In this document: positions 33,870-45,953 of the stretch, piece by piece
Layout: each line of letters opens with the position of its first letter
Numbering within the stretch: the first letter of the stretch is position 1
Source: Undaria pinnatifida
Lineage: Eukaryota; Sar; Phaeophyceae; Laminariales; Alariaceae
Reading direction: 5' to 3'
Assembly (NCBI GenBank): GCA_012845835.1
Contig: JABAKD010000029.1
Location: forward strand, 11,866,524-11,930,523
Length of the DNA: 64,000 bases
Position numbers and translations under genes: made by a program
The notes under the pieces: model-generated
Database searches by the model: none
What the model saw: the letters and a program-made list of their open reading frames with translations, nothing else
What the model was told of the DNA's origin: nothing

Positions 33870-36800
33870 TCAATCGTCCACATCCAAAAAAGCGAACAAC
33901 AGCACTAAGATGCCGAGGGTAAGCACGGCTGCTTTTACCATGTCTCCCCCTCCCGCCACTCGCTGGGCCGAGCGCTCGGCCGTGACAGCCCTCGAAAAGC
34001 GTCCGCTGTGCGTAGATTGAACGAACACGCTGCCAGGACCTGTAACGGCGATGAGTCCATAGAATACAAAAGCACGCTTTAGACGCATTTGTTTTTAATG
34101 AGACGACAGATAGGAGTGCAACAGTTCAGCTAAACGTTCTCCACGATATGATCAACTACTGACAAGCTACCCCACAACGATCCCAATCCCAATCCCAATC
34201 CCAATCCCACTAGTTGTGTTTTGAAAGTATTAGTAGTTAGGATTGTGCTACGACAGAGGGGCTACGGAGCAGTTTTCGCCAAAACGTCATCGACTGGCGG
34301 TATGATGTTACGAGGTAGTCAGCTGAGGAACTACCCAGTACCTGGTATATATCAATATATATATTGTTTCATTGGAAATCCCGTTGTGTTTTACTACCAG
34401 AAATAATATTGGTTGGACTATATACTATATACTATTAAGGTATTAGGCCTAGGCCATGGAGATGGCCATCGGGTGGCACTTTCGCCTTTTCTCAAAAGTC
34501 AGTATAGAGCTCCCTACATGAAGAGCCCCAGAAAAATGTATGCATCCTTACCGTGGCATGACGCCGCATACAAAAACCCATACAACATCCCATATAACAC
34601 CCCATACAACACCCCATACAACACCCCATACAATACTGCACTCAGGACAGATCAGATCTGGACATTTCAGGGAAGACAAGTCCCTGATCTACATTATCTG
34701 CAAGACATAAAATCGTGTTTCCGGGCGGGAGCTGTATGATCTGCGCGATTTAGCTCATGTTTCCTGCGTTGGAGCTGTACCACGCATACAGATCCTGAAC
34801 ACCTGGTCAAGTCCACCGACCACAGAGTAGATACTGCGACATGCACAATTTTAGATGCTGCAACGGCAGATAAGATGGGGTTGAAAATGCATTGCCTACT
34901 TCCGCAGTTAAGTAGGAGCCCCGTCCTTCCCAAAGCGCTGCGCCCAAAAGTACCCCCCTCCCCTACAAATCCAAGTACACTGTGAAACCTATGGAAACAC
35001 GTCATGACCGCCCAAAAGTTGGAGGTGTGTCTTTTAGCAGTAGGAATGGTGCTTCGTCTCGAAAGGTATGCGCGGTCAAATGGTCAAATGGCCAAGGCAA
35101 GCAACAAGTAAATACGCCGTCCCCCCGTACTATGTACGCCTAGTCGATGATCACCCATACTATGTATGCCTGGCCGATGATGACCCTACGAGCTCCGTCC
35201 CGGTACTGTAGGGATGCGAGGGTCTATAGTCTATAGCCATACCACTACGGTCATGCATAAAATTAGTTCTCCGCCCTCCCCCCCCCGAAGCGGTTCTCAG
35301 TAGGATGCAGCTCACCCTTGATGCGACTCGCCGACTACCTCACGGCGCTTCGCGCTTGGTGCAAACAATGTCTGCCTGGTCGGTGAAAACGCGACATGCT
35401 CCGTCCCGGTATTGTAGGGATGCGAGGATCTACGGGCATATGACCACGTACGGCCACATGCATACATGAATACCGAGTACACCCCCCCCGCCTCACCCCC
35501 CCCCCCTTCCGTGCGTGGCAGACACGATTGCGTTCGCAACTCACGACTCACCAGTGATCTTAACGACGAAGCCTTGCGGGTACGGAGGTTCGCGAATTAT
35601 CCCTGTTCGCTCTTCCGCGACAACCTTGCACGAATCTGAAACCGCCACAAGGGCGCCCATCTCGATCATCATCGACTCCCTTGGCCCCAACCCCTTTTGC
35701 ACCGCCGCTCCACCTGTGTGCACAATCATACAGTAGTGTGGGGGCAAAATGATTAATTGCTTTCCACCTTCGAAGGAGACGATGAATTGACTATTAACAG
35801 TATGCATATAGGGTAGAGACGAATTAGTTACCAGGTAGCTATAAATAATAAACTTTATCGGGATCGGGATCGGGGAATTCATTAATTTATTGTGTTTGAG
35901 ATTTGGGACGGCAACTCGGTATTTTCGGGATTCGGGAAGACGATACATATATACATATATATAGGTAGTAGTGTGGAGGTGAAATGATTTAGTTAATTCA
36001 TACCAGTATTATACAATTTCCAGATATCAACTATTTTCCATTATTAACCCAGACGATATCCACAGACATGGCACCGTTGGCGGGTGCTGTCCGTATTAGC
36101 GTACAGCAGGGCTATTTCGTGGGACGTATAAGAGTCACGGAGCAGGACGATACGGCCAAGATTGGGTGTGGAGTGTGGAGACACCAAGGTGGCTTGCGTG
36201 GCGTAATTGTACTTTCGGTGGTCAGCATTCAGCAACGAAAGTTACCCCAGACTGACCCTGCCGAGGTGGAAAGACTTGCAGGTATCGTATGATAACGAGG
36301 CGGCACTATCTAGGGGTTAGGACCAGGTGTTCATAATTTGTGGATTTTCGTTTTGTTCGGGTGACTTGACTTGTTTTTGAGCGCCAGTACAAAGCTCAAC
36401 AAAACGGTGTAGACCACCATGCCCGCCGTAGCAGCAACAACAGCAGCAAAAAGCGACACTAGACCATGGCGCATTCGGTACTCTGCTGCTTGCCGCGCCA
36501 TGGATTCGTCGACGTTTTGTTCAAGTGACATGTCCGCGGCTCATACACAGCATCTCATACCTGCTTGGATGTAGCACATTCCCGAGCCCGATATCTTTCG
36601 CATTTCGACATTATTCTGCGGGAACGGACCCTCTGGCGCCAGCCCCATTTTAGCGGCAGTAACCTGGTTGGTCGACGCACTGAGAGGAGCAGCGGCGCAG
36701 ACCGAGCGACAAGACAGAAGGGGAAATTACGGGACCGCCAACGCCCCACAATATTCATAATACATACGCCGGGCAGATCAGATCCCTATTCATGATGTAT

Positions 36801-39800
36801 GTTTCAGAGCGGATATAACTCTGGTTAATATGATCTGCATGGCCTACAGATCATGTTGCCGGGTGAGGGCCGGATTATCCAATGTTCCAGCACATGTTGT
36901 CATGTTTCCTGGGTTTGATCTGTACCACAGATTCTGCACAACACACCATAACGACCGATGTAGAATGTATCAATAGATGAGCTAGATAATGATCTGTCCG
37001 ATGCGTGGCCGAACTCAAGCAGTTAGTCCCCAACAACGCGAGTACGTTTCTACAGGGGTCAGCGAAGATGTTAACGAGGGGGGAAAACACGGCGTCGGCG
37101 TGCACACTCGCGATATATTTCGAACTACACGAGAAGATGCGCAAATTAGTCGCGCGCCCCTCTCGTGTTTGGCGCGCTTAACTATCTCCGAAGCGGATAA
37201 TTTAGAGCTCTACTGCTGTAGACTGCTGCTTGTTGAGTCCAGGGAAAAGTTGCGAGTGTCGGTAAAAGTGTAGCCCTCGAATAATACTTTTGGATCCAGG
37301 TATATCAACCTAAAAAACACCAAAGTGTCGTCCGAGCTGTGTCGTCCAACAAATTTGGCAGGAAGAACGTACAACTTGAAAAAATACCATTGATCATGCT
37401 AAGCGCGTGTCGCACACCTCCGTACGTGCAGTGCACTATGAAATGATGGGGACGCATTGCCTACCGCTTTAGCCTTCAGTCCCGGCTGCTTCGTGTGGCC
37501 GATGCGGGAAACGCAAATTGTCGTTAGCAGTTTCAAAATTTTTCAACAGTTTCCCCCTCTGAATTCCTTAAGGGGTCAACGGGCAGGCTACGTACGTACA
37601 CCGGGGGTGCAAAAACATACAGCACACAGCTGTCACGGGTTCAAGGCGCAGCAAAGACACGGGCCAGGACGCGAGACACTGTCAACCGTGACGCCGGAGC
37701 AAGCCCCCCGACTCACTATCAATCAAACATGTGGAACACCAGCAGAGCTTACCAGCTACCATGTATTCGACAATACGCAATTATTGGCCAGCTACTATTA
37801 AGAGCGTTTCGGAATGTTTCGTCGGTCAACACGCGTACCTAAGCAGAATGTTCTCACCCTCTTCCCGATGGGAACCCTGATCCCTCCCAGACCTGAGCCT
37901 TCCAACCTGACCCCAGGTATTAAAAACTAACCTGCAGCAAGGCCCACCAAGCACCCTTACCCCACACCGACCGAAATCTAGGGTCGGCCAAAGCAAATTG
38001 AGATCGGTTGCAGTCAGCAAAAATATGGTCCACTAAGTGATATTCTACCTTATAGGAGACCACGGCTAGAGCCCTTGACGGCCCACCCACCTACACCAAA
38101 ACTAGTACCTGCATATTACGGCCAAAACAGGCCTTGGCATGCCGACAAAAGATCGCTCTCCTACGATAGCATGTTTACCCATATCAAGTGATCAGTAGGA
38201 GGACCGTTCTGGTAGCGAACACGACGTTTAGACGGCAGCAGCATCCTACCAATCGCCGCCACGCATACAGTAGTCGTACTATTCATAACACATCATTGAC
38301 TATTATACCTGCAAAGGAACGTATTCGGCTTGACGAGTAGACTGCCCGCATGCATGAGGTCGATGGGAATGATTTTTCCCGGTATCGCCGTCGATAGCCC
38401 GACGTATGTTGGTCCCAAGCCTTCGTTGGTCCACTTGACCACTTTGTCGTGCTTCAATCCGATCCTTGGCAAGCGACAATGAAGAGGTGAAGAGCGGAGG
38501 GGTTGGACGAACGGACGGGTAAGGTAAAACCGGCCGGAAATACCGGGACTACAGCAGCAACCGGCGCTACTCCGCATACTGCCACTACTGGGTCCCTATA
38601 TCTGCTCACCGATTTCACTGGCACTACAGCGGGCAACCGGCACTACTCAACCGGCACTATAGAGGGACCACTACTACTGTATGATACGGAGTTGTTTGGG
38701 GTCGGCAACGGCAACATGTTGTGCTTGTTGCGGTTAAAGACGACCCGTGTGCCGGTGAGACAACAAGACCACAAATGTACATGAAAAAAAGAGGAACAGA
38801 AACACTAGCCTAAACAAACCATCCGACTTTTGCGAGTAAGGACTCTTCCGAAGCTCTTCTTTGTGGCGCGATTATGGCGCTTATACATACCTGGTATGCT
38901 TTTGGCGAAGTGGCAACGTTTTAAGGTTACTTAGGGACCCGGGGGACGAACGGCGCGAAACAAGCAATGCAAGAAAAAATGTTACCGGCCGCGGTCCACA
39001 TGAGAGCTTCGTGTACGCACAAGGCAACAAAAGCAGGCAAGAAACAGAGAGAATCGCCGTTGTGAGATTGTGCGAAGCGGCAACGTTTCAAGGTTACTTG
39101 GGGACCCGGGGGATGAACGGCGCAAAACAAGCTGTGCAAGAAAAAATGTTACCGGCCGCGGTCCACATTAGAGCGTCATGTACGCACAAGGCAACAAAAG
39201 CAGGCAAGAAACAGAGAGAATCGCCGTCGTGAGATTGTGCCTCCCTCCAGCAGAGTTCGCTGTGTTAGAACCTCAAGACACACCCAACAGCAGTACAGGC
39301 ACCTAGTCAGCAATACCTGGTAAGAAACAGGGGAATGATATAGGCAGACTGATTCTTGCAGTAAGCTAAGAAATCCGGTAGCCATCATACTGAAGGTACT
39401 GTAGAACGCACCCGTTCCCAACTAAGAAACCCAGCTTGGGTCAATATGCCTGCTTTTTATTGCTGGTGTGGACGTTGTACTATGTACGTGTCCTGTAGCG
39501 TTCCGGACAAAGCTGAACCTCTGATCGTGCGGCACGCGGAACAACCGATCGCGATATATTGACGCATGCGGCTACGTCCTCCTCTATGACGTTGGACCTG
39601 TTGCGCTTATCACCAACAGACCCACAGCAACGCACTGTTTTTTGCACGGCCTAGGTAAAAGTAAGCCTAACCACAAGCTGAAACAATACCACCGACGCTC
39701 GACCCGTCCGCCCTGCTCACCAGCCTAGAGCTCTCCCGAGTGCTGATACCTCCGTGGGTTGTACTTCCTGCTGCAAGCCAAGCCCTCGATAACAAAAAGC

Positions 39801-39932
39801 ACTTTCGCTCGCGTAAATCGACTCGCCCGGGTTGAGCGCTACTTGGAGAAGCTCGTTTCCGTCTCCTAAAGACAGGAACCGAGGAGAGGCCTCCGCGGCA
39901 GCCGACTGACCCGTGGCCGGTCCATGGACCAT
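33870..39932 (-). CDS. AIM24-family protein with C-terminal membrane segment
   Basis: Five exons on the minus strand: 39932-39721, 38464-38309, 36679-36561, 35713-35552 and 34039-33870, phases 2,2,1,1, giving 272 residues and a TGA stop. Every junction is GT-AG (CTG|GTGAGC, GCAG|GTATAA, GCAG|GTATGA, ACTG|GTGAGT). Family landmarks appear in order: LLQVALNPGESIYASESAF, then GLSTAIPGKIIPIDL and KPNTFLC, then KISGSGMCYIQAGGAAVQK, then GPRESMMIEMGALVAVSD, then ITGPGSVFVQS. AIM24 proteins share a beta-barrel fold; the yeast member acts in mitochondrial inner-membrane organisation, and others lack a clear assignment. This one ends in a hydrophobic helix (AAVLTLGILVLLFAFL), suggesting a tail-anchored or C-terminally membrane-bound form. 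No N-terminal targeting peptide is evident from the ATG at 39932. The introns carry repeats, including a 167-bp tandem duplication. Confidence 0.87.
34165..34210 (+). repeat. CCCAAT hexamer repeat in AIM24 intron 4
   Basis: Five to six ATCCCA/CCCAAT units in a row. A second short satellite of the type CATACAACACCC lies at 34,566-34,632 in the same intron. Confidence 0.7.
34645..34865. repeat. MITE-like family 'CAGATCAGATC', copy 1
   Basis: Four copies share CAGATCAGATC at one end and a core TTGCCGGGTGAG...CGG, TCATGTTTCCTGGG, GGATCTGTACTACACAGATCCTGCAC and, at the other end, GATCGTGATCTGTCCG, which inverts to CGGACAGATCACGATC and so resembles the first end. Copies are 34,645-34,865 (diverged), 36,768-37,003, about 58,130-58,312 (5'-truncated) and 60,885-61,144. 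Lengths are about 180-260 bases with no coding capacity. The inverted ends suggest a MITE. The first two sit in AIM24 introns and the last two in introns of the minus-strand gene at 52.5-63.7 kb. Confidence 0.65.
36331..36531 (-). CDS. Possible 66-residue membrane micropeptide in AIM24 intron 3
   Basis: An ATG-initiated frame of 66 codons lies on the AIM24 coding strand, 30 bases downstream of the third exon's donor. It predicts a soluble N-terminus (MSLEQNVDESMARQAAEYRM), one hydrophobic helix (GLVSLFAAVVAATAGMVVY and onward) and a basic tail. It is not in frame with exon 3 read-through, because a stop precedes it. It could be an intronic small gene, or chance. There is no supporting conservation evidence within the window. 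Confidence 0.25.
   Translation of the reverse strand: MSLEQNVDESMARQAAEYRMRHGLVSLFAAVVAATAGMVVYTVLLSFVLALKNKSSHPNKTKIHKL
38900..39240. repeat. 167-bp tandem duplication in AIM24 intron 1
   Basis: Two direct copies start near 38,900 and 39,067. Both carry GGCAACGTTT(T/C)AAGGTTACTT, GGGACCCGGGGGA, AATGTTACCGGCCGCGGTCC, ACGCACAAGGCAACAAAAGC and AGAGAGAATCGCCGT, with about 95% identity by eye. The duplicated unit itself shows no similarity to other repeats in the window. Confidence 0.85.
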
Positions 39933-40740
39933 CGTCTCCCTAGCTCCCTCGGCTAGCTCCCTTGTAGCTCCCAGCTTCCTATTTACGTATTTACAGCGTT
40001 CGGTATTGCACCCGCTGTCGGCTGCTGTTGGGTGTCTAAAACGTGCTTGCAGCTTTGTATTATAGGTAAGCGCTGCAATTCGTGTGTTGCTTGCTCCAGT
40101 TTCTCCTCACGAGACTCGTCCTTTCTTTTCTTGGCAATGTCCACAGCACAGCAAGGTACCGCTTAGTAGACGTCCACAGCACAGCAAGTTGCCGCTCCCT
40201 ATAGCCCTCTCGCGTACCGTTCGACTTGTTTTGCGTATCCGCTGCTGCTATGGTGCAACTTGCGTGTTGCCCTTTTTTAGCTTCTCCTCACGAGGTTCTC
40301 GTCCTTTCTTTTGGCGGGGACGTCCACAACACAGCAAGGGCGCAATTGCAACGCCTGTGGTGTGGCAAGCCAGTGATTCAGAGAGCAACCACACAACCCT
40401 ACCGCAACGTCGTCGTCGCGTCGTACTTTTCAGGGCGTAAGAGGAGGGAATGCGGGAGTCGCACTCGAAGAATTGGCGTTTATATCGTGGGATTGTAGGT
40501 TGTTGGCAACCCTGAGCGAAAAAATGTAACTTTCCAGGAAAATTCTGGACGAATCACAGAGTGTTTACGTGTACACATCCATCCATCCGCCACAAAAAAC
40601 AGCAGCATGCTGCAGCAGTAGTGCCGGTGAACGAAATCGTACTGACCATGCAAAAATACAGGCCCACACGTGTAGTCTACACAAAGACACGTCCACGTGG
40701 TACAATCAAAAAGGGCAACAAGCTCAGTGCAATATATATA
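39933..40740. other. Intergenic region before the inverted duplication
   Basis: No gene is visible. A partly repeated segment is present: TTGCTCCAGTTTCTCCTCACGAG...TCGTCCTTTCTTTTC followed by GTCCACAGCACAGCAAG at 40,088-40,185, and again TAGCTTCTCCTCACGAGGTTC...TCGTCCTTTCTTTTGGCG then GTCCACAACACAGCAAG at about 40,278-40,340 (quoted in part). The copies are about 190 bases apart. Confidence 0.5.
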
Positions 40741-41296
40741 TACAAGGGCTTCGCTCGCGGGCGGCTGGGCGCCGCCCGCTACGCTTGCGGAAGGAGGAAT
40801 GGACATTTAGTAGAAAGGCGGAAAAGAAGCACAAATGGCGCAACTGGCGACTTGAAAATGCCAAGAGGTCCATATATAGTACAACGGTACAGGATAGAGA
40901 CGATTATGGTTATGAGTTTGTTATTATCATCCATTCGCCCAGTCCATGATGGGCACGTCGGAGGACTTGCTTGGCATATCCTTCCACCTCTCAGGTAGCA
41001 CCTAGGTCCTGTACACTTATTAATAGCTCTCTCCAAGTCGATCATCAATAATAAATTATCGCAGTGCATAAACACCAGGCACGCGCTTGTCAAGGATACA
41101 GGAAAACTACAACTTAAGATGTAAAGGAGCGCAGTGCCAAAAAAAACATGCTGGAAGCAGGAACTTGAACGCACACACCGCAAACATGTGAAGTACATTT
41201 GTATTCCTGAAAGAAGAGCACGCATTTAGGCATAGCTCTCAAAAAACGATGCTGGTATAATAAACCACAACTTAACGTTCTATAAAGAACGTGCTG

Positions 41297-44200
41297 TCAA
41301 CATTGCTTCCGAAGGAGCATGCAGGCTTGCTTGGACTCTTCCTCCTCAGCGGAGGTACCCAGCACCTTGCACTCTTGTTTTTTGTCGATGATCTTGTGGA
41401 TCTGTCCACAAACGTTGAAGCATGACGGGAGAACGTCGATAAGTATGTGTAAAAAAGTATTCGTGCTTCTCTCCAGCAGACAGACGTCGTAACCATCCAA
41501 ATTATTGGAGCTCGTTTCGTTGTTAGTAATTGTTGTGGTATTGTTGTACTTGCTCTTGGTACTTGGAAAAAGAGCCGCACTTCATAGACTATATCCGCAC
41601 GCCATCCCCTAGTCTTGAGCAAGAGGCATGCATGTCTCGACTCGTGACACACAGGACGCGAGATAAGAGTAGAACGTACCTCGATGTCGAACGCCCTCGT
41701 GGCACCGTGGGAATGGAATGCGGGATGTATATCGAGCAAGTGGTCGCCTGCCTTCTTCAGGAGGTCACCGACCTTGATGTCGCCGGTGCACTTCGTGTTT
41801 ATGTGCTCGCCGACTTGGCGGCCCTCGGCGGCTGCTTCGCAGGGCTTCTGCAAACGACAACAACGGATGGGAATACCTAGCGTTCAGTGAATGTTCAAAA
41901 TAGTAAGGCCACGTAGCTGTCGTCGATTTCCAAAGTTGGAAAGGAAGTCGTACAATTTAACACTGCTGTTGTAATGAAAGCGGTCGTTTATGGGCAAAGC
42001 CCTGCCTGGTACCACAACGTTGCTAACACCTATGAAACCACCACTGGGACAGGAACGAACGGGATTCACAGTCGCAACTGGTAAGCGTAAGCCCCGGTAT
42101 ACTGCTATATAAGGCCTACCGGCGGAACACCGACAACGAAGGGTAAGAGACAGCACCTGCTGTATATATTGTTCGGTACTACTCTATTACTGCTGCTATC
42201 AACACTAATACGACCGACGTGTACTGCGATTCCTGAAGAAGTTGCGCACCCTACTTGTACTCGTTAATACGAAGAGTTCATGTGGTTGTATGAAAAATGA
42301 GTAACAGCAGTAGTAGTAGTACACCGCGTCACTACATGAACAACTCGCTAACCCCAACCACGGGACTGCTCTCCAGCATCACCCAGGTTAACTTCAGCTT
42401 CTGTTTACTGCTATATATATATCAACCTCCAGTGTGTACTGCGACTGGTGCTGAGGTATCATGCTGCTGTGTTATTTATCACTGCATGGACCATTTTTAC
42501 AACCCTGGCTGACTGACCCCCGTGATGAGACTTGCCCGATTTCATTGCGTCTTACATGTATAGATACCACGTAGTCGTAGTCGTACATCCAAAACGTGTG
42601 TTTTTATCACAGCACAAAGCGTCACTGCATGGACCACTTGTTCAACCCCCGCTTACCCCGATGACGGGACTGCCCCGTATTCGTAGTCGTACATACATGA
42701 AGTGTGTTTGGCTGTACGTATGAAAAAGAAATCGCATCACACAGCGTCACTGCATAGGTCTACTCGTAGACCTGAGTACTTGTACAATTCCCGCTGGGGA
42801 GTGATAATCTCGCAGACATAGGCGGAATATAAACCTCGCCCACGGGGACATAAAATAACCATCCCCGGATTTCCACCGTCATATTACGGTTCGCAGTGTG
42901 CGAATTCGCGGGCATCAACGAGGGTGCTGGCACCGCCCCTACAGCACCATGGCCACCGAGATAGGCAGCAATATGACACCTGGACACCCCTGTACACTCA
43001 AGGCTCGACTTTCAGCCCCTGAAAGCTAGAAATTGGCGAAATCGATGACGATTTGCAGGTGCTGTTTAGGCCGCCACAGCAGCAGTAGTACGTAGTGCAG
43101 CCCCACACACGTAGGTGGTGGCGTTGCTCCTACAGCCCCACGACCACCACTACCCACTACATGCAGCAATATCACACCTAGACTACATACCCCACACGCT
43201 GAAGGCCGGACTTCAGCCCCTACGATTGAGAAATCGTCGAAATCGAGGACGATTTATTTGCACGTGCTGTGGACACCGCGACCGCTGCATGCATGCAGCA
43301 GGCAGTACATATGCATACATACATGTGCAGTACGTGTACAGTACACAGCAGTAGTGCAGCCTACACACATCACGCACCCGCAGAGGGAAGAATATCCCAC
43401 GCTTGCTCTCCGTAGGTGCCCAAGAATAGTGTCAGTCTGACGTGCCTGTTGAACTATAACAGGACAATGTGCAAGCGCACCCACAGCAGTGTAGTCTATA
43501 ACTTGAATATTACACAACCCAACCCACAACAGCAGTAGACAACAGCAGTGCGTGATGGACGTGTGGAGGAAAAGAGGAACACGTGCCAAATAGCTGCCTT
43601 ATTACAGCTAGCTTTCGGCACCCATTTACAGTACAACTTCAGCCCACAACTTCCGTCATTGAGGGAACCACGGCTGGCTGACAATCAACCGTGAGATCTG
43701 GAAACTTTAGATGAGCAAGCATATGATATAAACTAAACGGTAGTTTGGTGCTAGTTTTAAGCTACCGGCACAGCAGCAGCCAGCAGCAGCCAGCAGCAGC
43801 AGCCAGCACCAAGTTTTCAAACACAGCGAACCGTAATACGACGGTGAAAGCCCGGGAATAGTTCTTATATGTCCCCGTGGGCGAGGTTTAGATTCCGCCT
43901 ATGTCTGCGAGATTATCACTGCCCGCATTTCATGCAAAAAGAAATCACAGCACAACAACAGAAATGAAACTCACGTTTCGTCAAGCTCTCAGCTCCTTCG
44001 TTAGGGACGCCGATCGAAGGTGAATCACAGGTGTCCGCGTCACACCAATCACACACACGAGGGTTGTCGCCGCTCCCCCAGTGCTTCTTGTTAAGGTTGT
44101 GAAGAGCTTGGCACGTGGAAGGCTCGTCACTCCTGCAGGTGTCGCAGACAGCGTACTGGGAACTCCTGTTTTTCCTATTTCGTGCGATGAGGAAGCCGTC

Positions 44201-44345
44201 ACAACCCTTGCTCGGGCACGGCCAATCAGGATTGCCAGAAGAAGCTGAGTCCCGTTCTTGCCCGACCAGCTTCCACACGCCTGATCCTGAACCTCCGCCA
44301 CCCCCACTGTTGGCGGAGCCTCCTCCCGCACTACAAGGCTAGTCT
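41297..44345 (-). CDS. Cys-rich gene, left-arm copy
   Basis: Unrecognised. Supported exons on the minus strand are about 44,345-43975 (donor AAAC|GTGAGT), 41847-41680 (acceptor GTTTGCAG, donor GAG|GTACGT) and 41401-41297 (acceptor GGACAG, TGA stop). The first exon is Gly/Ser-rich and then Cys-rich: WPCPSKGCDGFLIARN, YAVCDTCRSDEP, CDWCDADTC. This spacing suggests a zinc-binding module but matches no family I can name. The second encodes KCTGDIKVGDLLKKAGDHLL and DIHPAFHSHGATRAFDIE, the last KQECKVLGTSAEEEESKQAC. The first exon leaves phase 1 and the second enters phase 0, so at least one middle exon is unassigned; the conserved frame at 42,068-41,884 is a candidate. The first intron contains the TIR element 42,800-43,920. 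Confidence 0.5.
42800..43920. mobile_element. 1.12-kb TIR element present only in the left arm
   Basis: Terminal inverted repeats of about 105 bases (42,800-42,905 and 43,815-43,920) begin AGTGATAATCTCGCAGACAT and continue through GGCGGAAT, AACCTCGCCCACGGGGACAT and CACCGTC(A/G)TATTACGGTTCGC. The interior has two direct subrepeats (about 42,920-43,075 and 43,110-43,275) sharing CAGCAATAT(G/C)ACACCT, TTTCAGCCCCT, GAAATCG..GACGATTT and GTGCTG, followed by CAGCAGC runs. No transposase frame is present. In the right arm the matching point (about 46,735-46,825) has about 90 bases of other sequence, so insertion came with loss of, or replaced, a short segment. No clean target duplication is visible. 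Confidence 0.75.
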
Positions 44346-44731
44346 AGCCTTGGTCCGCTTCGGAAATTTCAACTTCAAATTGTTATTGCCGATCGGGCAA
44401 ATTTCAAATTCAAATTGTTTGCAGCCGTCAACGGCAATTCCCTCTCAACAGCCAGCAATTGGCCAACTTCAAATAAAAGTACAAAAAAGGAGTTGCTGAA
44501 AAAGCAAAATAAAAAGATCAGAGAGCAAGCAGTAAAGATCAGAGAATGAGAGCTAAAAAGTAAGTAAGAATGAAACTAGGGAAAGCCAGGAAGGCACGGA
44601 ACTTCGGGACGGTTCTTTTCCCCAGCAACTAATTTTCTTTTCGGCAATTACGGGCTGAGAAGGGCTGAGAGGGGGGAGGATATGCCGAGCGAGACGTCCG
44701 ACGGGGGCGAGGTCTAGGTATATAGTTTTAT

Positions 44732-45953
44732 TTCAAAAAAACAAAAAAAAATAAACAAGTCAGCTGGGTTCGATAAATTTAGGGTCGATATTCACTGACA
44801 TCCGCCGCATGACATCTATCTGGACTGTAACATTGGAGGAGTTAAACACGATGATATGCATGAATAGTCTATATATAGTCTATATGTGCAAGTAAGTGTG
44901 GTGAGCATAATCTTTACCTTCTTTTCTTTCAAAATCATTCCGAATTCGTACCACTCTTGTTATAAAAATAAAAATAATACAACACTCAATGCAGCGCTGT
45001 GAGATCGAAGATTTTGTCGAAACTCATCTTTGCAAGCTGTGTGTGATACTCCGATCGCGCGCATTACGAGTTGTGTGTCCTCATTAAGGACATAGATAGG
45101 TCGGCGACTCGCCTTGCAAGTGTAGCTATCAGGGGCAACGGGGTGATGTTAGTCAGTCTGTGCGTGGAAACTATAAAAAAAAAACGTTTCTGAGGGGGAC
45201 AAAATCTGACAGCTAGCTGTGGAAGGAAATGCATCAGTTCATCAAGTGAATCCTGTAAGTCGAATAACTGGTGAGGGGAGGGGGGAGTTTTTAAGGACGT
45301 TGGGGGGGGGGGGGGGTTCAAGAGGTTTAGGTCTCATATAATAATATGATCGGAGTATCACACACAGCTTGGAAAGATGAGTTTCGACAAAATATTCGAT
45401 CTCACAGCTGGAGTGTATTTTAATTTTCATAATAATAATACCAGGTATAAAATACTCCAGCTAGCTGTTATTATGGCACACCTCCATGGCGCCCATGCCC
45501 TCCCCATTACGCCAATGTGTACGTACAAAAATAATGTAGTTTTTTACCTCAAACCAGAAGAGATGAAGAAAGCAAAATATTTTCAAGTACCAGGAATGGC
45601 CGGAAGAGAAAGAACTCACAGCTCACGCCGTGTTCTTTCTTCTTACACAACCAATGTGCAGAAGATGTAGATGTACCAGGTATAACACTGCTGTTGTTGC
45701 GATGATACGTGCAGATGCGACTCAACACATCAAATTATCGCTTCCAGGCGTCAGGCCTCCACCAATCAATCCTCGGAGACCAGTACTAGTCAGTGGTGGT
45801 TCAGGTCCCAAAAGGCTTTATCGAATCGTCATCAAAACAAAAAATCAAATAATCAACGATAACCGCGGCGCGAAGAACTCGCTATTAATAGTTAACTAGT
45901 TAAGGTGCGTGTGCAGCGATCAGTCCTCATGTACCCATGCACACAGCGGTATC
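44732..45953. other. Spacer of the inverted duplication
   Basis: The 1,222-base single-copy spacer contains a TIR element at about 44,960-45,440. Outside that, positions 45,640-45,900 hold an open but unremarkable stretch. No gene can be supported. Confidence 0.7.
44960..45440. mobile_element. Short TIR element in the palindrome spacer
   Basis: The left end carries GCTGTGAGATCGAAGATTTT, GTCGAAACTCATCTTTGCAAG and GTGTGATACTCCGATCGCGC-like sequence (quoted in part). The right end carries the same in inverse (GATCGGAGTATCACACACAG ... GATGAGTTTCGACAAAATAT ... GATCTCACAGCTGGAGTGTA). TIRs are therefore about 90-100 bases and the element about 480 bases. The same terminus begins the G-rich block at 8,612, and relics lie at 7,200, 53,905, 57,711 and 58,045. 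No coding sequence is present. Confidence 0.8.

Larger units (their letters stand above)
40741..44731 (-). repeat. Left arm of a large inverted duplication
   Basis: This 3,991-base arm is the inverted counterpart of 45,954-50,167. The outer ends match exactly at TACAAGGGCTTCGCTCGCGG (left) and its inverse (right); the inner ends match at CTAGGTATATAGTTTTAT and its inverse. Identity by eye is high throughout. The differences are whole-segment: the left arm alone has a 1.1-kb TIR element (42,800-43,920) and lacks the 930-bp duplication and the TRIM-like element of the right arm. The outermost 45 bases contain their own small palindrome (GCGGGCGGCTGGGCGCCGCC). Confidence 0.92.

Noticed and set aside
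40779-41225. 148-codon minus-strand frame near the outer end of the left arm
   Set aside because: The matching stretch of the right arm does not keep the frame, so there is no sign of coding constraint; more likely 3' untranslated DNA of the Cys-rich gene.
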